Shown here: positions 26,051 to 33,992 of the stretch, in pieces
Position numbering within the stretch: the stretch's first letter is position 1
Layout: each line of letters starts with the position of its first letter
Assembly: GCF_014199255.1 (NCBI RefSeq)
Contig: NZ_JACIJF010000003.1
Location: 404,041-468,040, forward strand
Reading direction: 5' to 3'
DNA from: Sphingomonas xinjiangensis
GTDB taxonomy: Bacteria > Pseudomonadota > Alphaproteobacteria > Sphingomonadales > Sphingomonadaceae
DNA: 64,000 bases
Translations under genes and position numbers: made by a program
Notes under the pieces: generated by a model
Database searches by the model: none
What the model saw: only the letters and a program-made list of their open reading frames with translations
What the model was told of the DNA's origin: nothing

Positions 26051-26572
26051 TCAGGCAGCGAGCGGGCGCGCAAGGACAACATCGTCATACAGCGTTCCGC
26101 CGATGTCGAACTTGCGCGTGGCGATCTGGTCAAAGCCGTTCTTGCGGTAAAAGGCGATGGCGCGTTCGTTGGCCCCGTAAACGCCGAGCAGCAGCCGCGC
26201 ATGGCCCTGCGCTCCGGCGACCACGGCCTGCATCAGGGCAGCGCCCACTCCCGTTCCGTGGAAGCGGGACAGGGTGTAGATACGCTTGAGTTCAATATCG
26301 CCATCCTGCGCGCCCTCGATCTGGGGCTTGGTGAGAAGGGCGAACCCGATCGGGGCCGCGCCCGGCGCGATCTTGGCAAGCCATGCGCGGCCACCGTCGC
26401 TCAGATATTGCGCATAGCGCTCGGCACTGTTCGCGCCCAGGCAATGCTCCACGATCGCTGATCCCGACAGCACGCCAGCAAAGGTGTCGAGAAAGGATGC
26501 AGCGCCGATCACCGCAAGCGCGGGTGCGTCGGCAAGCCCCGCCTCACATACTGTCCAATGTGTGTCCGGCAT
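26051..26572 (-). CDS. GNAT family N-acetyltransferase between the MetH halves
   Basis: A 173-residue GNAT acyltransferase. The acetyl-CoA motif A is seen as IELKRIYTLSRFHGTGVGAALM, followed by AQGHARLLLGVYGANERAIAFYRKNGF, the usual motif B. The start MPDTHWTVCEAG lies 4 bp after the stop of the upstream MetH half; the longer frame to 26725 is a shadow in that gene. The downstream MetH half begins 21 bp later, so it is surely co-transcribed. The substrate is unknown; an amino-acid or sulfur-metabolite acceptor would fit the context but is inference. Confidence 0.88.
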   Translation of the reverse strand: MPDTHWTVCEAGLADAPALAVIGAASFLDTFAGVLSGSAIVEHCLGANSAERYAQYLSDGGRAWLAKIAPGAAPIGFALLTKPQIEGAQDGDIELKRIYTLSRFHGTGVGAALMQAVVAGAQGHARLLLGVYGANERAIAFYRKNGFDQIATRKFDIGGTLYDDVVLARPLAA

Positions 26573-26576
26573 CGGC

Positions 26577-27626
26577 TCAGGCCGCCACCATCGTGAACGG
26601 CTCGAGCCCGGCCAATCGCGTCTGCACTGGCGGCTTGGGAATCGCGCGCGGCGGCAGAGCCTGCACGGCGTCGGCGATCGCCTTGATATGCGCTGGCGTG
26701 GATCCGCAGCATCCGCCGAGCACATTCACCTGCCCCGCATCGGCCCATTCCTTGACCAGCCCGGCAGTCGTCGCCGGTTCCTCATCATAGGCACCGAGTT
26801 CGTTGGGCAGCCCGGCATTGGGATAAACCATGATCAGCGTATCGCAGAGCGCCGAGAGCGTCTTCACATGCGGCCGCAGCTGTTCCGCGCCGAACGAGCA
26901 ATTAAGCCCGATCGTGACCGGCCGGGCATGCCGCACCGCGTGCCAGAACGCCTCCACCGTGTGGCCCGACAGGTTGCGCCCAGAAAGGTCGGTGAGCGTC
27001 ATCGACAGCATGATCGGCAGATCGCGCCCCAGCGCCTCGCCCGCCTCGATCGCCGCCATGATCCCCGCCTTGGCGTTCAGCGTGTCGAACACTGTCTCGA
27101 TCAGGATGAAGTCCACCCCACCCTCGACCAGCGCGTCGATCTGCTCGCGATACACGTCCTTCAGATGATCGAAGTCGATCTCGCGATAGCCCGGATCGTT
27201 GACGTCCGGCGACAGCGACAGCGTCTTGTTCGTCGGCCCCAGCGCCCCGGCAACGAAGCGCGGGCGGCCGTCCCTTGCTTCGAACTCGTCGGCAATGGTC
27301 CGGGCGAGCTTGGCGCTTTCGACATTGATCGCCCGCACCAGATGCTCGGCGCCATAATCGGCCTGGCTGATCCGGTTGGCCGAAAAGGTGTTGGTCTCGG
27401 CGATGTCGGCGCCCGCCTCGAAATAGGCGCGGTGGATCGACGCCGGCACCTCGGGCTTGGTCAGCGCCAGGATATCGTTGTTGCCCTTCTGGTCGTGGCT
27501 CAGCCCCAGATCGCCGGCATAGGCCGCTTCGTCGAGCTTCCAGTTCTGGATCTCGGTCCCGAACGCGCCGTCGGTGATCAGAATGCGCTTGGCGGCCTCA
27601 GCCAGCAGTTTTTCGCGTGCAGTCAT
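26577..27626 (-). CDS. metH: Homocysteine S-methyltransferase domain of split MetH
   Basis: A 349-residue betaine-homocysteine-methyltransferase-type barrel that forms the homocysteine module of MetH. It starts with LITDGAFGTEIQ and has the zinc cysteines in GLNCSFGAEQL and GGCCGSTP. It would bind zinc-activated homocysteine and receive the methyl group from methylcobalamin carried by the 890-residue partner. It lies downstream of metF, separated by 151 bp that contain a palindromic repeat, and 4 bp upstream of the GNAT gene. Confidence 0.94.
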   Translation of the reverse strand: MTAREKLLAEAAKRILITDGAFGTEIQNWKLDEAAYAGDLGLSHDQKGNNDILALTKPEVPASIHRAYFEAGADIAETNTFSANRISQADYGAEHLVRAINVESAKLARTIADEFEARDGRPRFVAGALGPTNKTLSLSPDVNDPGYREIDFDHLKDVYREQIDALVEGGVDFILIETVFDTLNAKAGIMAAIEAGEALGRDLPIMLSMTLTDLSGRNLSGHTVEAFWHAVRHARPVTIGLNCSFGAEQLRPHVKTLSALCDTLIMVYPNAGLPNELGAYDEEPATTAGLVKEWADAGQVNVLGGCCGSTPAHIKAIADAVQALPPRAIPKPPVQTRLAGLEPFTMVAA

Positions 27627-27641
27627 CGTTTCACTCTCATG

Positions 27642-27773
27642 CCTCCCGGACCGGGGAGGGGGACCGCCAGCGCAAGCTGGTGGTGGAGGGGGCCCTCCTC
27701 ATAGTTCTCTGCTGGTGGAGGGCCCCCTCCACCAAGCCGCTTCGCGCCTTGGCCCCTCCCCGTTCCCGGGAGG
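27642..27773. repeat. Palindromic repeat between metF and metH
   Basis: Central arms GGTGGAGGGGGCC (27682-27694) and GGCCCCCTCCACC (27721-27733) are perfect 13-bp inverted repeats. Outer arms CCTCCCGG (27642-27649) and CCGGGAGG (27766-27773) are also perfect. It belongs to the same style of GC-rich nested palindrome as those in the atp operon and before maeB. It fills nearly the whole gap. Confidence 0.85.
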
Positions 27774-27777
27774 GTTA

Positions 27778-28695
27778 TTAAGCCGCGATCATCCCCGCAG
27801 CCGCCCGGGGCCGAACCCCCAACAAGTGGCAGATCGCGTAGCTAAGCTCCGCCCGATTGAGCGTGTAGAAATGGAACTGCCGCACGCCGCCAGCATACAG
27901 CTTGCGGCACAATTCCGCCGTCAGGGTCGCCGCCACCAGCTGACGCGCGGCGGGATGGTCGTCCAATCCCTCGAACAGCGTCTCCATCCACCCGGGCACT
28001 GCCGTGCCGCACATCGCCGACATGCGCACGACGCTGGCATAGTTCATCACCGGCATGATCCCGGGCACGATCTCGGCGTTGATCCCCGCCTTCGCGGCGT
28101 CATCGCGAAATCGAAAAAACGTCTCGGGCTCAAAGAAGAATTGCGTGATCGCCCGGTTCGCGCCGGCATCGATCTTGCGCTTCAGATTGTCGAGATCGGC
28201 CTGCGCATGCTCGGAATCCGGATGGCATTCGGGATAGGCCGCGACCGAAATCTCGAACGGGTGCAGCTTGCGGAGCCCCGCGACCAGATCGGCGGCATTC
28301 TCATAGCCGCCCGGATGGGTCGCATATTTCTCGCCGGCGCGCGGCGAATCTCCGCGCAGCGCGACGATGTGGCGAACGCCGGCCGCCCAATATTCCTGCG
28401 CGACCTGATCGATCTCCTCGCGCGTCGCCTCGACACAGGTCAAGTGCGCGGCGGCCGGAATCGCCGTCTCGCGGGCGATCCGCGCCACCGTGTTGTGGGT
28501 CCGCTCGCGGGTGGTGCCGCCCGCGCCATAGGTCACGCTGACGAAGCGCGGCCCCAGCGGCGACAGCGTCTGGACCGAATCCCACAGCGTTTCTTCCATC
28601 TTCTCGCTTTTGGGCGGGAAGAATTCGAAGCTCACATCGATGTCGCCAGCCACATCGGCGAACAGCGGCGGGGCCAAAGGATCCACGTTGCTCAT
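27778..28695 (-). CDS. metF: 5,10-methylenetetrahydrofolate reductase
   Basis: A 305-residue FAD enzyme that reduces methylene-THF to 5-methyl-THF, the methyl donor for MetH. Family motifs FEFFPPKSEKMEETL, SVTYGAGGTTRERT, HLTCVEATREEI, RGDSP and AITQFFFEPETFFRF are all seen. The start ATG overlaps the stop of the upstream ArsR-methyltransferase gene by 4 bp (ATGA), so translation is likely coupled. The longer frame to 29307 is a shadow of that gene. Confidence 0.96.
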   Translation of the reverse strand: MSNVDPLAPPLFADVAGDIDVSFEFFPPKSEKMEETLWDSVQTLSPLGPRFVSVTYGAGGTTRERTHNTVARIARETAIPAAAHLTCVEATREEIDQVAQEYWAAGVRHIVALRGDSPRAGEKYATHPGGYENAADLVAGLRKLHPFEISVAAYPECHPDSEHAQADLDNLKRKIDAGANRAITQFFFEPETFFRFRDDAAKAGINAEIVPGIMPVMNYASVVRMSAMCGTAVPGWMETLFEGLDDHPAARQLVAATLTAELCRKLYAGGVRQFHFYTLNRAELSYAICHLLGVRPRAAAGMIAA

Positions 28696-29645
28696 GCCGC
28701 CTTCACTTCCCTTATTTCTTCGCCGGTCTTGCGACCCAGCCATAGTTTCACGGTGAGTTCGCCGCCCTCCAGGGTTTCCACCGAGACCGGGGACAGCCCG
28801 GCCGAGGCGAACCAGCCCAGCACCTGCTCGTCGGAAAAGCCCAGCCGGGCATGCGCGTCGCGGGTGCGCAGTTCCTCGCGCTCGTGCGGGGCGAAATCGA
28901 CGATCAGCAGCCGTCCTCCATCGCTCAGCACCCGCCCGGCCTCCCCGATCGCCGCACCGGGCTGCTGCGCGAAGTGAAGTACGTGGTGCAGGATCGCAGT
29001 GTCCGCGCCGCCATCGCTTAGCGGCAGCGCATACAGGTCGGCCTGGCGCAACTCGGTGTTGTCGAGCCCTTGTTCGGACAGCTTCACCCGTGCCAGCCGC
29101 AGCATCTCGGACGACCGGTCGATGCCCAGCGCCTGGCGCGCCTTGGGCCCGAACAGTTCGATCATGCGTCCGGTGCCGGTGCCGATATCGACCAGCTGAC
29201 CGAGCGACCCGTCGCCCAGCGCTCTCGCCATCGCGGCCTCGACCTGGCTTTCGGCGACGTGGAGCGACCGGATCGCGTCCCACTGCCCGGCGTTCGTTTC
29301 GAACCACTCCGCCGCCGCGCTCGCCCGGTCGGCGCGCACCGCAGCCAGCCGCGCCTCGTCGGCGATCGTCCAGTGATCCTGCTCGTTCCAGCTGTCGAAC
29401 GCTTGGAGGATCGGCTGCACCTTGTGGTCCGCGCCCAACGCGACGAACACCCAGCTACCTTCCTTGCGTCGCTCGGTGAGCCCCGCGTCGCACAGGATCT
29501 TCACATGGCGCGACACCCGCGGCTGGCTTTGGCCGAGCACCTGGGCGAGTTCACCGACGCTCAGCTCCATCGAACGCAGCAGCGCCACGATCCGCAACCG
29601 CGTCGAATCCGCCAGCGCGCGGAAGATGGAAAGGGCCGAGTTCAT
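28692..29645 (-). CDS. ArsR-family regulator fused to a SAM-dependent methyltransferase
   Basis: 317 residues. An ArsR winged helix occupies residues 1-80 (IFRALADSTRLRIVALL, SVGELAQVLGQSQPRVSRHVKILCDAGL). A class I methyltransferase follows at about 135-300 with the SAM motif VDIGTGTGRMIELFG and a post-motif LHHVLHF. It heads the methionine operon and overlaps metF by 4 bp. ArsR regulators of the SAM/SAH cycle such as SahR are known in proteobacteria; here the methyltransferase fold could be the SAM or SAH sensor (inference). Its promoter contains a perfect palindrome, suggesting autorepression. The start lies about 10 bp from the -10 box, so the mRNA may be nearly leaderless. Confidence 0.9.
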   Translation of the reverse strand: MNSALSIFRALADSTRLRIVALLRSMELSVGELAQVLGQSQPRVSRHVKILCDAGLTERRKEGSWVFVALGADHKVQPILQAFDSWNEQDHWTIADEARLAAVRADRASAAAEWFETNAGQWDAIRSLHVAESQVEAAMARALGDGSLGQLVDIGTGTGRMIELFGPKARQALGIDRSSEMLRLARVKLSEQGLDNTELRQADLYALPLSDGGADTAILHHVLHFAQQPGAAIGEAGRVLSDGGRLLIVDFAPHEREELRTRDAHARLGFSDEQVLGWFASAGLSPVSVETLEGGELTVKLWLGRKTGEEIREVKAA

Positions 29646-29655
29646 GTGGAATATA

Positions 29656-29684
29656 GATATAAAGATATCTTTATATCAGGTCAA
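29656..29684 (-). promoter_or_regulatory. Met operon promoter with overlapping 22-bp perfect palindrome (ArsR operator candidate)
   Basis: On the minus strand TTGACC (29679-29684) and TATATC (29656-29661) are spaced by 17 bp, a good sigma-70 pair. The palindrome from 29656 to 29677 has half-site GATATAAAGAT followed by its exact reverse complement. It covers the spacer and -10, so a bound ArsR dimer would block polymerase. Transcription would begin within a few bases of the ATG at 29645. Confidence 0.8.
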
Positions 29685-29757
29685 TCTAGCACGCCCATTG
29701 CCTCGCGGGTCGACGCCGGATACCTCCGTTTTCCGCGTCGACAAGAAGGTATACTTT

Positions 29758-30000
29758 ATGCGCACCCTCCTCTTTCCCGCCCTCGCACTGCTCGCGCTCT
29801 CGGCCTGCAACAACAAGGCGCAGAACGAAGCCGCCGAAGCCAATGAGACCATCACCGGCGACAGCAACACCATGGGTGAAGCAGTCGCCGACGTGAACGC
29901 CGCCAATGCGGCGACCGACGCCGCCTTCGACGCTGCCGAGAACAGCTACGAAGCCAATGTCACCGACGAAGGCGTGGCAGGCAACGACATCACCGACTAA
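29758..30000 (+). CDS. Small Ala/Asn-rich lipoprotein
   Basis: 80 residues with a signal ending in the lipobox LSAC (Cys17), followed by NNKAQNEAAEANETITGD and Ala/Asn/Asp-rich helical sequence with no domain I recognise. AAGAAGG lies 9 bp before the ATG. It is divergent from the met operon, so the palindrome at 29656-29677 could also affect it. A second small lipoprotein and an aldo/keto reductase follow. Function unknown. Confidence 0.75.
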   Translation: MRTLLFPALALLALSACNNKAQNEAAEANETITGDSNTMGEAVADVNAANAATDAAFDAAENSYEANVTDEGVAGNDITD

Positions 30001-30031
30001 CCGTTGGGGGTCCTCATATAGGAGAAGCAGG

Positions 30032-30202
30032 ATGCGTGTCTTGCGGTTGCTGCCCCTCGCCCTGGCGCTCACTGCCTGCGGGCGGGCTGACGAAGACCCC
30101 AGCGGGTTGAGCCCCGATGAGGCGCGTCGGCTGAACGAAGCGGCGGCGGCGATCGACATCAATTCCAGCACGCCCGTCAATCTTTCGGAGGACGCCCAAT
30201 GA
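30032..30202 (+). CDS. Very small lipoprotein
   Basis: 56 residues: signal MRVLRLLPLALALTAC with the Cys of the lipobox, then a short acidic region (GRADEDPSGLSPDEARRLNEAAAAID). The ribosome-binding site AGGAG is 8 bp before the ATG. The end overlaps the start of the aldo/keto reductase gene by 4 bp (ATGA), supporting a real, translated and coupled gene. Function unknown. Confidence 0.7.
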   Translation: MRVLRLLPLALALTACGRADEDPSGLSPDEARRLNEAAAAIDINSSTPVNLSEDAQ

Positions 30203-31149
30203 CCCCCACCCGCGAACTCGGCGCCAGCGGCTTGACCATTCCTCCGCTGGTGCTCGGCGGCAACGTCTTCGGCTGGACAATCGACAAGGCGCAGAGCTTC
30301 CGCATCCTCGACCGCTTCGCCGAAGCCGGCGGGGTGATGATCGACACCGCCGACGTCTATTCGGCCTGGGTCTCCGGTCACCAGGGCGGCGAGTCCGAGA
30401 CGATCATCGGCGAATGGCTCCGCACCTCGGCCAAGCGGGACCAGGTGCTGCTCGCCACCAAGGTTGGCATGCTGCCGGGCGAAGGCGGCACCGGCCTCGC
30501 GCCCGCCCGCATCGCCGCCGCTGCCGAAGCCTCGCTGCAGCGGCTGGGCGTCGACACGATCGACCTCTATTACGCACACCAGGACGACGACAGCGTTCCC
30601 CAAGAGGACGTGCTCGCCGCGTTCGGCGCGCTGATCGACGCCGGCAAGGTGCGCGTGCTCGGCGCCTCGAACTTCCACGCGGTTCGCTTCAAAGCGGCAC
30701 TCGACATCGCCGCGCGCGAGGGGCTGCCACACTACCGAGTGCTCCAGCCCGAGTATAATCTGGTGAGCCGCCACAAGTTTGAAGGCGAGCTCCAGAACCT
30801 GTGCGTCACGCACAATATCGGTGTGCTGCCCTATTACGGACTCGCCTCGGGCTTCCTGACCGGCAAGTACCGCAGCGACGCCGATCTCAGCAAAAGCGTG
30901 CGCGGCGGCCGCATGGGCGAATTGCTCAAGGGCAAGGGCGGCGCGGTGCTGGCCGCGATGGGCGCAGTGGCCGCCGAAACCGGGGCCAGCCATGCCCAGA
31001 TCGCCCTCTCCTGGCTTGCCGCGCAGGACGGCGTCACCGCGCCGATCGCCAGCGCCACGTCCATCGAGCAGCTCGATGAACTGCTGGACGCCTGGAATGT
31101 GACGCTGACCGCCGACCAGCTCGACCGCCTCACGACGGCGGACATCTGA
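30199..31149 (+). CDS. Aldo/keto reductase
   Basis: A 316-residue (beta/alpha)8 NADPH-dependent oxidoreductase. The tetrad residues appear as IDTADVYSAW (Asp and Tyr), LATKVG (Lys) and YYAHQDDD (His). ASNFHAVRF and the C-terminal APIASATSIEQLDELL match the NADP-binding parts of the family. It resembles the YajO/Tas-like group. It overlaps the small lipoprotein gene by 4 bp. The substrate is unknown. Confidence 0.9.
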   Translation: MTPTRELGASGLTIPPLVLGGNVFGWTIDKAQSFRILDRFAEAGGVMIDTADVYSAWVSGHQGGESETIIGEWLRTSAKRDQVLLATKVGMLPGEGGTGLAPARIAAAAEASLQRLGVDTIDLYYAHQDDDSVPQEDVLAAFGALIDAGKVRVLGASNFHAVRFKAALDIAAREGLPHYRVLQPEYNLVSRHKFEGELQNLCVTHNIGVLPYYGLASGFLTGKYRSDADLSKSVRGGRMGELLKGKGGAVLAAMGAVAAETGASHAQIALSWLAAQDGVTAPIASATSIEQLDELLDAWNVTLTADQLDRLTTADI

Positions 31150-31224
31150 CAATAGCTGAGGCCAGCGCACGCTCGACCTCGTACTCAAGTGAACCAAACC
31201 CCTCCCCCGGCATTTTCCCCAGCA

Positions 31225-32004
31225 ATGCCTGATCAGACCCATCCCCGCTGGCCGACGCGCCTCTGGATCGTCCGCCACGGCCAGAGCGCCGGCAACGTCG
31301 CTCGCGACCGTGCGCACGAATCTGGCGAGCACCGCATCGGCATCGACATCCGCGACGTCGATGTGCCGTTGTCGCAGCTTGGCGAGCAGCAGGCCGACGC
31401 GCTCGGCCGCTGGTTCGCAACGGGCAAGGGCAATGGCCAACCCGACGTGATCCTCGCCAGCCCCTATATCCGCGCTCGGGAAACCGCCCGCCGCGTGCGC
31501 GACGCGGGGGGTGCGCACGCCGACGAGCCAATTTGTGCCGACGAGCGCCTGCGCGAGAAGGAGTTCGGCATCCTCGACGGGCTCACCACCGCGGGCATCC
31601 ACGCGCTTCAGCCCGACCAGGCCGAGTTCCGCCGCCTGCTCGGCAAATTCTATCACCGCCCACCGGGCGGCGAGAGCTGGTGCGACGTCATCTTCCGCCT
31701 GCGCTCGCTGCTGGACACGGTGTCCCTGCATTACGGCGGTCGACAGGTAATGATTGTCGCGCACCAGGTTGTCGTGCTGTGCCTGCGCTACATCATCGAA
31801 AACCTTTCGGAGACGGAGATCCTAGCGATCGACAAGGCTGGCGACGTCGCCAATTGCTCGGTCACCGAATATGCCTTCGACCCCCAGGCCGGCAAGGATG
31901 GCGGCATGACGCTGGTGCGCTATAACGTCACCGCCCCCGTCGAGCAGGACGCGGTCGCCCAAGTCACCTCGGAGCCCGACCTGCCAGTGGCGGCGCGCGG
32001 ATGA
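31225..32004 (+). CDS. Histidine phosphatase family protein
   Basis: 259 residues of the phosphoglycerate-mutase-like fold. The catalytic motif is VRHGQSAGN near residue 17, with DVPLSQLGEQQADALG, SPYIRARETA and the second His in IVAHQVVVLCLRYI. It removes phosphate from small molecules or proteins by a phospho-His intermediate; the substrate is unknown. The start ATG at 31225 is preferred to the GTG at 31189 because homology begins at WIVRHG, though neither has a clear ribosome-binding site. It overlaps the NAD(P)HX dehydratase gene by 4 bp. Confidence 0.87.
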   Translation: MPDQTHPRWPTRLWIVRHGQSAGNVARDRAHESGEHRIGIDIRDVDVPLSQLGEQQADALGRWFATGKGNGQPDVILASPYIRARETARRVRDAGGAHADEPICADERLREKEFGILDGLTTAGIHALQPDQAEFRRLLGKFYHRPPGGESWCDVIFRLRSLLDTVSLHYGGRQVMIVAHQVVVLCLRYIIENLSETEILAIDKAGDVANCSVTEYAFDPQAGKDGGMTLVRYNVTAPVEQDAVAQVTSEPDLPVAARG

Positions 32005-32879
32005 CACCGCTCGATAGCAGCTGGCTGGCGGCACGCCCGCTGCCCCAACCCGACGGCGACATCGACAAGAACAGCCGCGGCCGCGTGCTCGTCGCCGGCG
32101 GGTCAGAAACCGTCCCCGCCGCGCTCCGCCTCACCGGCGAAGCCGCGTTTCGCGCCGGCGCTGGCAAGGTGCAACTCGCCACGGTGGAGCGCGCCGCACT
32201 GGCGCTTGGCCTAACCATGCCGGAGGCGGCGACATTTCCGCTGCCCGCCAACGATGCCGGCGAGCTCGGCGCCGCCGCGGGCTCAGTGCTGGCCGGCTAT
32301 CTGGACCGCTGCGACACACTAGTGCTCGGCCCCGGCATGGGCGCCGAGGCAGCCGCTACCGCGATTCTGTCGGCCGTAATCGGCGAACCGCGCAAAGGCT
32401 TGTCGCTCGTGATCGACGCCGCTGCGCTGGGGGCATGCGCCGACATGCCCAACGCTGTCCGCGCGCATGAAGGTCGTGTCGTCCTTACCCCACACCCGGG
32501 CGAAATGGCGCAACTGATGCAGCGCGACAAAAGTCGCCCCGAGGACGATCCCGAAGCCCTAGCCTGCGAAGCGGCCGAACGCTTCGGCGCCACCGTGCTG
32601 CTCAAAGGCGCGCAGACCTGGATCGCCTGCCCAAACCAGCCGGTACTCCGTTTCGCCGGGGGCGGTCCAGGCCTCGCCACCGGTGGATCGGGCGACGTGC
32701 TCGCCGGCATCATCGGCGGACTGCTGTCCCGCGGCACGCCCCCGCGTACGGCGGCCGCCTGGGGAGTGTGGCTTCATGGCGAGGCTGGCCGCCGCTGTGC
32801 CGAGCAGATCGGCCAGCTCGGTTTTCTCGGCCGCGAACTGTTGCCCCATATCCCCCGCCTGATGGCCAGCCAGCGCTGA
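32001..32879 (+). CDS. nnrD: ADP/ATP-dependent NAD(P)H-hydrate dehydratase
   Basis: A 292-residue ribokinase-like repair enzyme that converts damaged NAD(P)H hydrate back to NAD(P)H. Motifs GRVLVAGGSE, LVLGPGMG, VLTPHPGEMAQLM, VLLKGAQTWI and GPGLATGGSGDVLAGIIGGLL with the catalytic Asp are present. The NnrE epimerase domain often fused to it is absent and must be elsewhere. Overlap with the phosphatase gene (ATGA) suggests one transcript. Confidence 0.92.
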   Translation: MTPLDSSWLAARPLPQPDGDIDKNSRGRVLVAGGSETVPAALRLTGEAAFRAGAGKVQLATVERAALALGLTMPEAATFPLPANDAGELGAAAGSVLAGYLDRCDTLVLGPGMGAEAAATAILSAVIGEPRKGLSLVIDAAALGACADMPNAVRAHEGRVVLTPHPGEMAQLMQRDKSRPEDDPEALACEAAERFGATVLLKGAQTWIACPNQPVLRFAGGGPGLATGGSGDVLAGIIGGLLSRGTPPRTAAAWGVWLHGEAGRRCAEQIGQLGFLGRELLPHIPRLMASQR

Positions 32880-33060
32880 ACGCGATACGACCCGCCGAAT
32901 ACCTTGGAAGATCGGGTATGGCTTGTTACCACTCCGATAGCGCGGTAGCCTGACCCGCTTAGAACAACAGGAACGCGCGGCGGCGCTCTGCCGCTACGAA
33001 TTCGCGTTCAGGAATGACACTACGAGATCCCAAGCGGGACGAGCGCGCGAGGAGAAGCAC

Positions 33061-33849
33061 ATGGACACGAACAGCCTGTTTCGCCTCGACAACCGCGTTG
33101 CGCTCGTCACGGGCGGCTCGCGCGGGATCGGCAGGATGATCGCCGCCGGCTTCGTCGCCCAGGGCGCGAAGGTGTATGTGTCGTCGCGCAAGGCCGAAGC
33201 ATGCGAGGAGACCGCTTCCGCGCTCGGCCCCAATTGCATCGCGCTGCCGATGGACGTGGCGACCGTGGAAGGCTGTCAGGCGCTCGCCGCTGCACTCGCC
33301 GCCCGCGAACAGCAGCTCGACATCCTCGTCAACAATGCCGGCTCGGCGTGGGGCGAAGCGTTCGACATCTTTCCCGAAAAAGGCTGGGACAAGGTTATGG
33401 AGCTGAACGTGAAATCGCCCTTCTTTCTCACCCAGGCGTTGCATGGGCTGTTGAAGGCGTCGGGCGCGCAGGGCCGCCCGGCCAAGGTGATCAACATCAC
33501 CTCGGTCGACGGCCAGCGGGTAAATCCCTGGGAGACCTACAGCTACCAGGCGTCCAAGGCGGCGCTGATCCACTTGACCCGCCGCATGGCCGCCCGGCTG
33601 ATCCGCGACCAGATCGTCGTCTCCTCGCTTGCCCCCGGCGCCTTTCCCAGCGACATGAACAAGGCCGCGCGCGATCATGGTGACGGCGTCGCCAAGCGGA
33701 TCCCGGCAGGACGGATCGGCATGGAAGAGGACATGGCCGGGGCCGCCATCTACCTCGCCAGCCGCGCTGGCGATTACGTCGTCGGCGAGACGCTCACAGT
33801 GGATGGCGGTTTGGTCAATGCCAGCCTGGGCGGCAGCATCGACGCATAA
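33061..33849 (+). CDS. Short-chain dehydrogenase/reductase
   Basis: A 262-residue SDR with the cofactor motif TGGSRGIGR, NNAG (VNNAGSAWG), an active Tyr162-xxx-Lys166 (YSYQASK) and the C-terminal VVGETLTVDGGLV. The fold closest in look is the RhlG/gluconate 5-dehydrogenase-like group (SAWGEAFDIFPEKGWDKVMELNVKSPF). Serine comes from NITSVDG. GAGGAG is 7 bp before the ATG. The substrate is unknown. It converges on maeB across a palindromic repeat. Confidence 0.88.
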   Translation: MDTNSLFRLDNRVALVTGGSRGIGRMIAAGFVAQGAKVYVSSRKAEACEETASALGPNCIALPMDVATVEGCQALAAALAAREQQLDILVNNAGSAWGEAFDIFPEKGWDKVMELNVKSPFFLTQALHGLLKASGAQGRPAKVINITSVDGQRVNPWETYSYQASKAALIHLTRRMAARLIRDQIVVSSLAPGAFPSDMNKAARDHGDGVAKRIPAGRIGMEEDMAGAAIYLASRAGDYVVGETLTVDGGLVNASLGGSIDA

Positions 33850-33853
33850 CGAA

Positions 33854-33987
33854 ATCCTCCCTGAGCTTGCTCGGGGAGGCGGACCGTGCGCAGCATGGTG
33901 GAGAGCCGCCGCAGGGCGGCGGTAACCCACCGCACTCTCCACCACCGCCTTCGGCGGCGGTCCCCCTCTCCCAGCAAGCTGGAGGAT
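33854..33987. repeat. Palindromic repeat between the SDR gene and maeB
   Basis: Inner arms TGGTGGAGAG (33896-33905) and CTCTCCACCA (33935-33944) form a perfect 10-bp inverted repeat, with CCGCCGC/GCGGCGG inside the loop. Outer arms ATCCTCC (33854-33860) and GGAGGAT (33981-33987) also match. It lies between convergent genes, where it could end transcription from either side. Confidence 0.82.
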
Positions 33988-33992
33988 CTTGT

